Assembly: GCA_947184155.2 (NCBI GenBank)
Contig: CAMXCT020001105.1
Coordinates: 113,794 to 177,793 of the forward strand
Length of the DNA stretch: 64,000 nucleotides
Reading direction: 5' to 3'
From: Cladocopium goreaui
Lineage: Eukaryota; Sar; Dinophyceae; Suessiales; Symbiodiniaceae
The position numbers and the translations under genes are program-made. The notes beneath the pieces are model-generated. The model was given only the letters and a program-made list of their open reading frames with translations. It was not told the DNA's origin and did no database searches. Below, one piece after another: positions 22,601 to 37,600 of this stretch (positions are counted from its first letter, which is position 1; each line of letters starts with the position of its first letter).

Positions 22601-25600
22601 CCCCACCATAGTGCTGCACCCCTGGGTCCTGTTCCAAGAGAAAGCACATACCCTCTGGTAATTTAACATAGCTATTGAAAATGACCATTTATAGTGGATT
22701 TTCCCATTGAAAATGGTGATTTTCCATAGTTATGTTAGTTTACCAGAGGGTAACGTAAGACTCACCAAGTAACAACCGGAGTTTTTGAGAACGTGAGATA
22801 TCACTGGACGTTCGTGGGGTTGTACCCACTGGGAGCTTGAGAGCTGCTCGGAATTAATGTTCCCAACTTGGCACTAGTAGGACTCTACATTTTTACCATG
22901 CTCAAATGATGGTTGAGATCCATTTGTCCGGTAAACATGCTATATCTTAACCAGTCTCAATCCAAAAAATATCCTTGGAAAAAGGTTTCTTTGACTCAAA
23001 GGTCTCCATGACTCATTTCCATGAAACCATTTTCCACTGTGATTCCAAACAGTTGGTTTATCCAGTCACATCAACGGAATTTTGTTCCCAGCAACCTGAC
23101 CAGTTGCAACCACCATTTCGCAGCTGTTGCCTTGAAGTTGTTGCACATCTGTCTTCGATGGGCAAACATCAAGGATGGCAGGTAGTGTCGACCCCATTTC
23201 GTGAACCTTGGATGGAGCCAAGGGGAATGGGGGCCATGTGTCCATGTGCAAATACATGCCGCAACACTCCTGCACCTGAGTTATCACTTGTTGAGATTCT
23301 AGAAAGTTTTCTCATCCCAATTTACATATATAATTATGTATATATATATATATTGATACATGGCGAGTATCATCAAAATGATTTGCTGCCACCATGATCA
23401 GTTCTTGGTGTGGCTAGGTGTGGCTAGGTTTGGCTATTGAATACAAATCCACACAACTCAACCAAAAATTAAGACACGCCTGCATTATCCAATTTACGTT
23501 GACGGTAACTGACCCCAACAATCTACTGCTCGTTGGTGCGAATCATCCCAAATGCTTCGATTGTCCATCCAAAATATATGGTCAAGTGCAGTGACTTGAT
23601 TCTCCCAACCAATTTTAAGAACCCTGCGTTGGGGGTAGCTCTTGTATCGCCCATGCCACAAAAAACATCCGTTTTTTTGGTATTTTTTCATGTGAGTCCC
23701 CCAAATTTCGATTGGAATTTCGGTAGCATCAAAACACCGTTGGTTCTTGGCTGATCTGGGGACCATGATCTCAAATAAGCTGGGAAAAAATGACAGCACC
23801 AACAAGTTAGTTTCTTCTGGATTATCACTCCCAAATATGGGTGTATATCCCAAAATCACATTATTGGTTATATAAATGTATATCCCACTATGCACTGTCA
23901 TACCCTCAATAAATGTTTGGCTTTAGACACTCCGGCCCCATCAATAAGCCATTCGTATAACCCATATATATATGTATATATATATATATATTGTACCTAT
24001 AAATAACTAACTAACAAAATGAATAAACAACTAAACAAATGGATAAATCAATCAACAAATCAATAAATCAATGCAAAAACATCCCATCATGTCCCTTTAT
24101 ACGCCCATCAATGCTTGGTTTTAACCCCCCCGGACGCTTTGGTCGTTGTCAGCCCGATGGACGCAGCGAGCTCCACGGCGTCAATGGCTTCACCCTGCAG
24201 ATCCTGCAGCAGATGGAGGATGAACCTTGGCGGTCGCAGAAGGGTTGGATATCAGACATTGGGAGAATCATTGGGAGAATCATGAAACTTTATTGGGATA
24301 ATACTGGGGATAATAATGAACATATAATAATAATAATGATGGGATACATTCTGGTAATTTAACATGGCCATGGAAATTCACCATTTTTAAGTTCGGTAAA
24401 CCATCTATTCCTATGGGCCATTTTCCATAGCTATGTTAGTTTACCAGAGGGTAATCATGAAATTTTATTGGGAGAATAATGGGGATAATCATCATGGGAT
24501 ATTTCATGGGATGCCAATGATAAATTATGAAATTATATTGGGATAATAATGATAGGATAATCATGAGATTATTTACTGAACTTATCCCAATTATCGCATT
24601 GGGATAAAGGATTGGGGGAACATTGGGAAATTCATAGGATAATTATGGATAATTGGGATAGCAATGGGATATGTGTGGGCAAGTGAAATTGCAGAAATAC
24701 ACCGGAATTTTTGCGGATATTTGGAAAGTAAGGGCTTAAGTGCTTAAGATGGGATATATATATATATATCACTTATATAAGTGATATATATATATGTATA
24801 TATATGTATATATATATATCATGGGTACATCATGGCAGCATGAGGATACTTAAACACAATACTTGGAGGAGTGATAAGCCACCTCCAAGTGGAGACTTCA
24901 TGGCACAATGAGACATTGGGCGTTTGGATTAAACTGTTGAATTCCTGTGATCTTTTTGAAATTGGAGAAATGGATATCATTGATACCGTTTGTGCTGCCC
25001 CACAGAGTGTCAGGCTTTAATTCAAGTCTAACTCTACATAGCACGCACGACACACACACACACAGTTCATTGCATCACCTTAGGACACAAAACACTGCGT
25101 CGTATTGACCACGGTTAGTTGACATCGGGATGATCTTCAATGAGAGCACAACTATGGACATGGAGCTACATGGGTAAGCACCCGTTCTGGGGAAAAAATT
25201 ACAACGGCAGTGAAGGGAAGGCGATTTCGGGAGAGTTACCCCCAATCCTAAGCATCATACAGCATTGAGCAAGATTCAAAACACAGGTTGGTTGATTATC
25301 ATCATCTGGTTGATTATCATCCATAAAAAGTCATCATCTATTCATCTGGGATTATAATATCTGGTAGATTAAGGATATTGTCATCCATGAACTGGGAATG
25401 CCTTTGACCAACCGCTATATGGGAATGACAGAGAGTTCTGAACATACGGTACCCAAAATTTGCTGCTTCATCGTTTTCCTGTTCAACAGCCATGTCGAGG
25501 TACCCCCCAGACCTTCAGACCCTAGCTCATGGTTCTACATCCCAGTGCATCCCCATGAAACATTGCCATAACCATAACATACCTCCACGACATTTCTACC

Positions 25601-28600
25601 ATCATTCGTTTCTTTTTTCTCAGATGCCTAAGAAAAACCCTCTGGTGATCATGGCTATGGCCTTGGAATATCAGTGCGTTTTTATGGGGGCTTTCCTAGC
25701 CAGGCATTTTTGACCACCGGTAGGCTGAAATTCCATGATTATCCCATCATCTACCCAGTATTACATGAAGATATCCCATTGTGATATCCCCATATCCCCA
25801 GAAAACTTGGGGGTGCAGTTTGGTCAAATTTTTGTCGGATATACTTCAAACCAGTTTACTGTGGCCTCATATCCCATCTTATGGAGGTCATTATCCCATA
25901 GTTACCATCTGGTTATTTAACTTTTTTCATGGAAAATCCCAACCATAAATGGAGGTTTCTAGCTGGGAAAATCATCTATTTCTATGGGCCATGGCTTAAC
26001 CATGGCGAACTGTCAGTCATAACCAGAGGGTATAGCCACTAGTAGCCCCAGCTCCTGCACCCCCAAGTATAACCCCATTGGTTCCCCATGGCCAGTGGCG
26101 GATCTTGATCATAGCCATCCTCCAAAGACTTCTGTTCTCGGCAATTCGAGAACAGGTGTCATGAAACAGCCGGGACGTCCCCCGGAGAATTTGACCGGAA
26201 ATTCAACGGGAAATACTCCCTGAGGGTAGAGCCTACATGTCCTGTAACATTCCCTTGAAAACAAGTCTGGGAGTTGAGCAATAATAACTGTTCGACGGAG
26301 CGACCCATGAATCTGGTTTGACAGAACGACCACTGAAATTTTGATGCGAGCGATCCAAAGTATTCTTAATATTCCAATCAAAAATCCCAACACTGGAGTA
26401 TTTTTTTAAGAACACAAATTTCTGGAATGCCTAAACTCCACACTTACTGTTCAAAATGATGTCATTGTGGTTTCCAACCATGGGGTTATTTGGTCAAGAT
26501 CATCATCCATTTCACCAAGTCGTCCGCCCATCTATTTAGATATGTGACATACCCAAATCTATCCAATTCTGGTTTATATTTGAACATACCCATTTGAAAA
26601 TCTTATAAAAACACATGTTTCAAAGTCTTCAACATATATCCGTACACCCGATAACCATAGTAAAACCAATCATCTGGGTACATTATAATATTTCACTAAC
26701 TTGAATCTTGCGGCCATAAAAGGGGATGATTTCCCATATATTAACCATGCTTCCCTGGGTTCGGTCGCAGTGAGGAACCATTTGGGATGGTTACCCTCAT
26801 CTTAGCTCCGAAGTCGTGGCACTTCAGGTCGTTGTACAACTCGTTGTCTTCCGATCTTTTTATGGCTTCCCCGATTGTCCCATTGAACATCATTATTGTT
26901 GCTTGAATCCCCGAAGACTTTCTCCATTTCATCATTTTGCTGGGTAATTCGAATGTTTAGTACTACTTCCTGGTTCATCCCACGACTCGAAATAGGTGGT
27001 TGGTGTTTCCTTTGGCTTCAAATCCAATTAGAAAGGGGATAGCCCACTTAGCGGACTTATCCATCAGGGTTATTAACCACGTACTTTCAATCGAATGATC
27101 CTCCAAGGAAACCATCATCATGCCAAACTATTCCATACTCCCAGAATTATCTTCATTATAGACCCATAAGATCTGGCCAAATTACTTTAATTCTTACCTC
27201 GTCTCCCTCGTGTCTTAATTTGTTCCCCATGATTACTGTCCTCGTTCGTTAATTTGCAGGTGCAAATTAAGGCTTTACCTCGTTAATTCGAAGGAAGAAA
27301 GTAGCTTGTGGGCCTTCTTTCCAGGGTCCAACCCCAAGGAAAAAAAAACTTTTCAGCTTCCGAAAAGTTTTTTTCCACGATCCACGGTCTCTTGCAGGGA
27401 TTTTTAAATCTGACTCTGATCGGTCTTTGCGCTTCTTGCGCTTGGGTGGTGACATCTCGGACATTATCGCAGAGATGCAATGCTCTTCTGGAGCAACTCT
27501 GAATCCTACTGCTTCTGCAGCCGTCAACCCACGAAGCGGGCCTCTGGCGATAGAAAATAAAACTTTTTGGGGCCTGAAAAGTTTTTTTCCTTCCTTGCCT
27601 GCTGACCGGCCTCTAGCGATAGAAAATAAAACTTTTTGGGGCCTGAAAAGTTTTTTTTCCTTCCTTGCCTGCTGACCGGCCTCTGGCGATAGAAAATAAA
27701 ACTTTTTGGGGCCTGAAAAGTTTTTTTTCCTTCCTTGCCTGCTGACCGGCCTCTGGCGATAGAAAATAAAACTTTTTGGGGCCTGAAAAGTTTTTTTTCC
27801 TTCCTTGCCTGCTGACCGGCCTCTGGCGATAGAAAATAAAACTTTTTGGGGCCTGAAAAGTTTTTTCCTTCCTTGCCTGCTGACCGGCCTCTGGCGATAG
27901 AAAATAAAACTTTTTGGGGCCTGAAAAGTTTTTTTCCTTCCTTGCCTTCTGACCGGCCTGGCGATAGAAAATAAAACTTTTTGGGGCCTGAAAAGTTTTT
28001 TTTTTCCTTCCTTGCCTGCTGACCGGCCTCTGGCCCCCAAAAAAGTTTTTCTAGCCAAGCCCAAGCATGCAACAGAACCAATGCAAGGCTACCTCGTCGA
28101 GGTCGGCTAATTCTGATGAGCAAATTAAGGGCTGACCTCGCTAATTCCTGCAACCTGCCTCGTTGCCTCGGCTGTCCTCGCTATAATTTGTGCAGATAAG
28201 ATGATACCAACTATACCAATAGCATCATCATTCACTAGGGTTTATGGGGATATAGCTCTGGTTCACTGGGGGCTGACGCTGTAACTCTGGTGCTAGGCAC
28301 GAATGGTGCTGGAGAGGTCTGAGAGCAGTTTCAACTGGGCGGCGAAAATTGTTTCCGGGTATCCATACACAAATGGATATCCAATGTTAATATGTGTATA
28401 TATATATATAGACATATTTATTTAAGACATATGTGTGTGTATATATATAATTATATGTATATATGTATATCTCCTGACCCATTCGGTAAAAACAATCTGC
28501 CATTTCCAAGGCAGAACATCATTGCTTATGGTTCATCTAATCCTAACAGAACTCAAGAACTGTGAGTGTATGGCTACAATCCAGCTTCCTTTCATGCTTA

Positions 28601-31600
28601 ACCCAACCATGGTCTTGTTTCCAACAGGTAGATCTTCTTCCAATCTGTTAGAGCATGGAGTCTCAAGATTTTCGGCCGTGACCAACAACATTTTGTCTGG
28701 AAGTACTCAACAACCACAGGAATACCGGCTTAAGAGTAAACCACACCTGATCTCCCGTTCTGCTGCATGTGTTGGTTAATCCTCAAGATTGGTGTTAAAT
28801 CGCATTCAATCGCACTAAATCAGGGCTCTTGAAGTCCTTCTGTGTGGTGAAAACAACTTTTCACCATGAATTGACCATACATGAGTTCACCAAGGTGCAC
28901 ATGTCTTAGTTCGGTGAATCGGATAGACGACAAATTCACTGATCTTCGTCAACCGATGTCAATTTCCGAGTGCAAATGGGCTGACCTGAAAGGATTTACC
29001 AACCAGATCATAATTTTTTTCCCATCTAGACGGTCATATACTATGTTGGGGCATAGATATATCTTCCATTCTTTAGACAAACCCAGGTCCATCCCCACAT
29101 TCTTTGGTTATACATCCCATTATATCCCACAATACCATCATAGAATTGTTGCGTCTAAACTCATCATACCAAAATTTGGTACAAAAAATCAGCGAATCAC
29201 TAATTTTCAATGGTCAAATCATCTTAAACCGATTTAAGCGCCACTCTTTGATGCTTAAATCGGGTTGTTTTTTCTCTTAAATAGCAATGACCCTTCCATC
29301 AAATACCACATTAGAAGCCAATACGCTCTGTCATCCTTTGATACTGGTTGGGAACGAGATTCCACGTTTCCATAAGTTTTGGTTGAGAAAATACTTGATT
29401 CTTAAAATCCCCACTTTTTGTACTTGATGCATTCGCCAGTGTGTAACCACTAGTGACATCCCAGGTAAACCGCCAGTAAATAATTTTCAAATAATTGTGA
29501 AATCACCATCAAATACTCATCCGTTCCGAATCAAAACACCATTTTTGCTGGGTAAATCTCTATGATATCCTCATGAAAGAACTTTGCTGAGAAAGGTCCC
29601 AATCGTTAAATCACCATTAAATCATTATAATAGTTGGTTGATAGGTTTCCCCAATATTGGTTATAAATATAATCACCAATCAACAGTCATTTATTAGTTA
29701 TATCATACCATATGCCCAGATTTCTATTGCTAAAAACATGTTAAGACCTATATTTCATGCCCTTTCTCCCCATTAAAATCCACCAACCAACATATCAACT
29801 CACTCAACTCATCAGGGCGCTGATTCGCTCTCGTTTATCGAGAGGACCTGCCGGTGGAATGGAAACTGTTGGGATATACTTTTTGGTGATATAACTAGGG
29901 ATAATAACTAAGAACCATAGGGACATCATGGTGATATATGATGGGATAATACCTAAGAACCATGATTTCACGGATTAGTTTTTGGGTCGATCTGAAGTTC
30001 CGAAACAACGTGTCCATCCATTGCAATTTCGGGGTGCCATATTTTGGACAGAATGGATATTCTTCATCCAAAATGGCAATACTGGGCAACAACAGTACTA
30101 TTTTGTATTATGATGATTTCAGCTTTGCAATCCACTTTGATTTTGTAGGATTGATGCTCATTCATCCCCGTTTCTAGATGTGGAATTTCTATATGAAATG
30201 GTTGGTTATTTCTAGTGTCTATATATATATATGAAACGGTTGGTTATTATACAGTATATATATATATCCCTTAGAACTCCATTCAGTAGCATCCCAATAA
30301 ACTGGTTGGCTTTGGACCTCCATTTTCTACATCACTCTCTGGGTTTCTCCTCCACAAAGTTACAGTATAGTATCGTTTGTAGATGAGTGATCATCATGAA
30401 TGAGCTGGGGATCCCTTCTGAATAAAAACTAACAATTTTTGAGGGATTTTCCAATAGGTTTTTGAAATGCTCATCCAGATTTGCTGAAGATGGTATAATC
30501 CTGCACCAGTTGATAGCTGGTTTATTCCATATTTATAAGGCTTTCAAACATCCTTTTGGTGGTGCAGGATTTCGCTATTCCTATGATTACCCAAGGTATA
30601 TCCCAATACAGTAAATCACCATTAGAAAATTACCCCGTAAGATCCTCATTTTTGTTGCAGTATTCCGATATCCGTTTATATATACCCTTCCATGTTATAT
30701 CAAACATGGCTGGAAAAAAAACATCGTGAACATATTTTCAAGGATTTTCCCATGTTTTTCCCATGTTTTTCCCATGTTTTTCCTATGATTTTCCCATGAT
30801 TTTCCCATGATTTTCCCATGATATCCCTCTAAAGTCCCATAAAATCCCAAAAAATCTCCAAATCCGCCTGCTCCAGAAGATCCGCAAAGCGCGAGCGCCA
30901 GAGCTGCAAGGATACCTCAATCGGAAAGACTTTATATACATAATTTATAATATTATTGTTATGAATTATTAGTATAATTATAACTATTGTATTTTTACCA
31001 TTATTATTATTATTCTTATTATTGACATTATTCCATGATGTATACATATATGTCTAATGTATATATATATATTATACACACGCGTATATGCATCATGTTG
31101 AACTATATATTATATTGTATTGTATCTACTGAGATATACAGCAAGAATGACATCAGTCCCGATCCCATTGATGTGACAGTCCAACACACCAGTGATATGA
31201 TCGACCCAACAGGAATGATACTATGGTAGGCAAATCATCACCATGGTAGTAGGATTTTACTTTTCTATTTTTTTTGGGTTGCTATATCAATCTATATCAT
31301 AAGCCATAAATTGATCCACCAAAAAACATATTTGCGTTTGGCGGTCTTAAGGGTATCACCCCTGTACGGGCTTGGCGCTGTGTCAACATTTTGGAACCCC
31401 AAAAGCCTATGATTCGGAAACTCACTTTCCTAACCAAAAAATCATCACATGTTGTATCCCATGTGCCCTCTGGTAAACGTTTACATAACGAACTGGAAAG
31501 ATCCACCATGCTATTCATGGGTAAATCCACTATAAATTGGCCATTGGGGACTCACGGGATCAGCGGCGCCTGCAAGCCGTTTTTTTTTGAACGAGGTGAG

Positions 31601-34600
31601 GCCCCCAAGGTTAGTGATGTGCGTTGATTTAGCCATCGAAACTAGAGTTAGAAGTGACTTAACTATGGTTTATGGTAGATATAACTCTACTATATATAAC
31701 TCTACCATAGTTGCATCCCCCTCATAAACCCAACAGTTCACCGTAAGTTTTGTGCGTCCAGTCATGGTCCGAACACAGCGGCACCTCACTGATACTGGTG
31801 GCGTCTGTTACGAGGCCCTGACAGGATGGCAGAGGATGGCGGAGCAGCGACAGATTTTTTCGGAGCTGGAGAAAATCACCATTTTTTGGGGCTTTTCTGG
31901 GCTTGAAATTCTGATCATCCATCTTTTTGGATGTGATCCGCCACTGTGTCTTGAGATTCCCACTTCGGTGATGATAATCATCCAATTTCTTTAAGGACAG
32001 TATAATCTATGATTATAACCATCAAGAAAGGGGGGGGGCGATGTTTTCGCCACTCTGATTGGTCCCAGCTGGCCATATCCCAAGTGCGTTTGTTCACTAC
32101 TGCATCACCTCCAGTGGCGGACCTCGTCTACGTCATCTCTATGTACACTATATATATATATATCTATACAGTCTATACATGTTGGGTATATTGGAGAACG
32201 ACGTGCCAATATCTTTGCCTCTTCAGCCAATCTTTTATTATACCCGCCCCGGCGTAAGTGTTGTTTGTGTCTGTTGTTGTTGAGCTGCGACTTGCGAGGG
32301 TCTGCATGATGCCCCTGTTGAAGCCTGTCATCTGCCACAATCCCTCTCTGAGGACCACAAGAAGGGAGTGTCGCCTTCAGACTGTGCAAGGTATAGTTCA
32401 ATGTCAAAGGTTCCAGAGGATGAGGTCCTTGGAATGTTTTTCAGGGAGTTTGAAGCATGCGTCCAAAAACCTTCATGGCCGAAGCACAGCCCAGGGGATT
32501 CTGCGACAACAGTGTACCTTGTCTTCCGAAGTGTCTGGTGCGTTCTCTACTGATCTTGAAAAGCCAAAAGACAGGTGATGCCAACGAAATCAGATCAAAA
32601 AGGCACAGGAATCACGCACAAAAATCCGTCTCCAAAGCACTTCAAAGCTACCACCGGCCTAAATAAGGTTACACCCACCCACCGCAACATTTATCCAACC
32701 AACCATCATTTATGAATGATATTCCCATTTTCAGTGGTTGAATCTCATAAGCCCTCTGGCAATCAAACATGGCTGGAAACTGCAACATTTACGGATGATT
32801 TTCCCAGCTTTACCCTCGTAAACGTTTACATAACTATGGAAAGATCCACCATGCTATTCATGGGTAAATCCACTAGTTCGACTGGGCCATTTTCCAGTTC
32901 GCAAACTGTAAACGTTTACCAGGGGGTAAGCCTTCAGTGCGGGGATTTTCCCGCCGTTTCGGTGTCGCCTCCTGCAGAGGCGTCTCACGCTCTTCTCCAT
33001 CCGCCATGGTATAGGTGGCTTTGGCAGAGAGGTACGCATCCTGCGAGGCCCCCTGTGACGGACATAGTTTGGGTTGAGGGGGAGATAGCTACAGCTGGTG
33101 GGTTTGTAAATGGAGAAACTGGGGTCATTTCGCCGGCTATGCTTTGTTCTCTTGTGAAACACGGCTCCTTCTTGATGCAGTTGGAGGTTTTTAAGTGGGT
33201 ATAATCGTGGCTATAACCCTGATCAGATTGGATGTAGCTATTGCAGTCCGGGTCCATTTTACAGTCATTTCCATTTGGAAAATGGTGATAAACCATGGGA
33301 GATTTTGGGGTTCCAGACTATCAGACAATCCCTTCATGGCATTTGGGTTTTGCCGGGTGCTTGATGGGAGATTCCTTCATCGAAATGAAATCAAAGCATT
33401 CACCATTTTTGCATCATGGATCTTCTACCGTGTGGATATCCAGTTGCTTAGGTCGTACATCAAAAAATGGGTGTGGAGTATGGAGTGTCTCTGCACTGGA
33501 AAACTATTCTGGTATGGAGTGTGCCGAAAAACCTCAACGCAACGTCCCTGATCTATGGCCAGATTTCCCAAGATGATTAGTTGGTTCCTGGTAGAAATAC
33601 AGGTGATATCCCAACTTTGCCCAGCCAATTCTGGTGAATTTGCCCACCCAAATGGGTGGCATCATCAACTTTCAATCGTCAACTACCAATAAAGGTGGGA
33701 TGTAGTACATGTAGTACATCAACTAATGTTTGATGATGAACATACTACTACTACTACTACTACTACTACTCCTGGCTAACATCACCAACTACCAAGGGTA
33801 TTTTCAATGGCACAAACACATCCCTGACACCCTTCTGGCCTCACCACCAGCCGACATGCGCAGCACTATGTCCTGACAGTCAAACGACACCATTTTTTTT
33901 GGTGGAAGATTTAGTGATTGTTTAGCCACCAAAAATTGGGATCTATCCAACTAAAGGTGAACTGTAAAACATTGTAAAACACATGGTTAATCTGATCTTT
34001 CTTACTCAAATGGAGGTGTTCAACCATGTTCAACCAACAAGAATGGGATTTTGATCCAGCAGGTTTTCAACTGCAATAATTGTGATGCTTCACCACTTTT
34101 CAAATCAATGATGGTGGAAACGCATCAGCAGCTGGTCACCAAGCCCCAATGTATGTCAGTTAGCAGCGTCACCCCAGACAGGATCAGAAATAAGAAGTAG
34201 TTGAAGCCACCAACAACCAAACAGCTTGCTTTAAAACGGAGGAATCTCTCAGAATCACATACCATGAAATGGATGATAAATTCAAAAATACCAGAACATG
34301 TGTGGGTCCATTGTTGTTCGATTTTGGATTACCAAAGTCATTTTATTCTATCCACAAGTGCATCATTTCAGGGGCATCGTTTCTGTAAGATCATAAGTAA
34401 GCAACATATTCTTTGATATATGTATATAGTAAGCCGCAGAAAGATAGAAAAGTAATTTATCCCTATTAAAGGGGATAAATTACTTTTCTATCTTTTCGGG
34501 GGTTATTATAGATTGATCTTCCTGCTGTTGTTTCTGTATCCCATTTAAGGTATCACCAATCACTTCGTGGCTCAACAAGGTTCCAATTTTGACCCGCCTT

Positions 34601-37600
34601 GCTCTGGCCATACTGCACGGTGGGAAGATCCAAGCGCTTGCAGCCATTACCAGCATCCTCAACCTTCAAACCTCCCAGGACTGGCGTTCTTTTGTTTCGG
34701 ATGTACTTACGGGAATTCATGGAGTTTTTGCTCTTTTTGGGCCCGGAAGAGTGTGAAACAATCTATGGCAATGGGCACGGTGGTTTTTGGCAGATCAGTA
34801 ATGAACAAGTCTAAGGAAAGACAGAAACTTTTCATCAGTGGTTACCGGAAGGTGGGCCTCCAAAACGAGGCCCACCCCTTATTTAAAATCATTCAAAATA
34901 GTAGCCCTTGTTGATAGGGTTGACATTCGTCCTCTCCAGCAGTACCAAATCGTTGTAGCTTCCTGCCCCCATCTCGAACAAAGTAAGAAAAGTCAACAGA
35001 GCACCCCTAGCAAAGGCAGCGCTTGGTTGTCTTCAAAATCTCAAATTGGGGCAGTCCGAAAATAGGGTACGCACCCCAGTATGGTCTTTTACTAGAGAAC
35101 ATGATCTGGTTGGTGGTTTCAACCCTCCTGAACAATTTGAAAGTCAGTTGGGATGATTATTCCCAATATATGGAAAGTCATAAAATTCATGTTCCAAACC
35201 ATCAACCAGATGATGATCGACCATGAAATTTTGGGGCCCATTCTCACACAAACCCAATGGCCCACTGGCGGTGCCTCCATAAACTTCGTGGATCTCACCT
35301 GGAGAAGATCATCCCGGCTGGGAGATGGGCACCCAGCTGCCGGGGTGATTTCTCGATGGTCATCCCATGGTAATTTTCGCTGATCTCAAACACCGTAGTT
35401 TCCGGAGCACCTTCATTTCAGGCTCGGGGAATCAAACATAGCAATAGAACATCTTCCATTTGTGAATTTTCCCAATTGAAGGCTCCATTCTGGGTAAAAA
35501 TTATGATATTTCACTAACCTGAATTAAGGCCATATTGGGATGATTTCCCTTACTAACCAGGATTCCAGTGAGGTCGCAGTGAGGTCGTTATAATTTACCC
35601 AGATTTATAGATGTTTTTCACATTTCAATGCCCTTTTGATCGGTGATGAATTCCCTTTCACTCCCTTGGTTCGGCGCTGGCCCGCTTTTTGCCTCCTTCG
35701 GGATCCAGCACCAGCATGGCGGAGAGCGACATGGTGGTCAAGATGTTGCCTGGGAGAAGTGGCGTTAGGCCTGGAGCAATGATGGTTGATGATTGGTGAT
35801 GATGGATGATGACTGATTGATGCTGGCTGAAGGTTGATGATTGATGATGATTGATGATCATTATGAGATAATTTTGGGATAAACATGGGAGAATCATTGG
35901 ATAATCTGGTATGACTTATGGTTTACTTGGAGGATGAAACCACAGTCCACAAGTGGCTAGTAACCACAGTTAGTGAAAACTATATGATCCATTGATAAAT
36001 GGGGATATCATGGGATATAATGGGATATGCAAACCAATGATATGATGGGATATAGGTGTGTCTGCAAAATGGTGTATTTCCTCCACTTTTTTCTTATGGG
36101 GAACATGTGGAAAAATAACGATACACATCCATAAACCATGGATTTTATCGGGGTTTTCCATGTTCAGAGAAACCCCCCAATCGGGATGATCCTCCCAGTT
36201 CAAGATGTGGATCTGCAAAGGTTTTTACGTTTTTTTTTGGGTGCATCGGTATAGCCAAAAAATATTTGTGGCCAGTAAAAGATACCCTCTGGTAAACTAA
36301 CATAACTATATGGAAAATCACTATTTTTTATGGATAACTCCACTATAAATGGCCAGTTTTAATGGCTATGTTTACCAGAGGGTAAGGAACATGATGGTCG
36401 AACAGCGGATTTTGGGGACTCATTTTTTTGCCAATGAAAAGGTCTGAGCTTCCCAAGAGCTTGGCGATTGGATTCGCATCATATCCTGTCATGTGGGGTG
36501 AGGCCCTCAAAGCCGACAGTCAGTCCAAGCGCTCTCGAAAGTTTCCCTTGACAAGGATTTAGAATTCATGAATAATGGTTGATACCCAAATTTCTAGCAA
36601 ACTATAAACTCCCTTGAATAATATAAACAACGAAGTTTTACACCCTGCATTACATGCTGATCGTTCTTCATCTTGTACCACCACATTTTTTGCTTCATGG
36701 CACCATTGGTAATCTGACAATTTGCTATGGAAAAGCATGATTTTTCACAGGTACCCTCTGCTAACCTGGTAATTTAATCATGGAACTAAATGGGCCATGG
36801 CTTCCAGTTCGCAAACTGTTCGTCATGACCAGAGGGCAACTATGATTTTGAGGTATTGTAACTATGATTAGATGGCGAATAAACCGACTTAGTTATGGAA
36901 AATCGCAATTTTTCACCGGAAAAACATCGGTAACTAATGTCCCAAGCTGCTGATGTAGTTCACGAAGATAGTTCCAACAAATCCCGCATCGGGAATGAAG
37001 GAGTAGACGCCGAAGCCACCGTGTGCCATGTCCACTAACAACTTGCTGTCCTTGGGACATGGTGCTGTTCGGAAAGCGGAAGAAAACATGGTTGATTTAT
37101 GGTAATCCCCAAAAAGACGCTGAAAAGTCATGTATCACGATTCTAGTAGGATTTTAATGTGGTGCCTGATCGAAAAAAAAAAGTTGGTTTATGTCTCTGA
37201 TCCCAAGGGATAAATATTAATGGGATATTAACATATATTAACCATAATAGGAAGTATAGTAGAGAATAGTGGTATGATGGTCATAACCACATCCCCCGTT
37301 CATATCAAACACACCCCCAAGATATGGTTTAATAGGGGATGAGTCCACATATTTGGGGCCATTAGATGGGAGTGTTTGATATTAGATGGGATTCTTTGAC
37401 TGAGGTTGATACACCAATTTTCAGAAAGTCCATGTCATCCAGATTACAACCCCCAACTTTTTTTCGTGATTTTTCGAAGTGGAAATGCTGATTTTGGAAT
37501 CGGCACTAACCCAGCAATTTTGCTGGTTGACATTGTGGTGTCGTCCCCAAAAAGATAAACACTGATGGGATGAGCCGTGGCCCAAAACGAATCCGTTGAT

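Noticed and set aside
27267-28153. Minus-strand ORFs of 209 and 265 codons with FQAPKSFIFYRQ repeats
   Set aside because: They are generated by the 70-bp minisatellite; the frame changes with T-run length.
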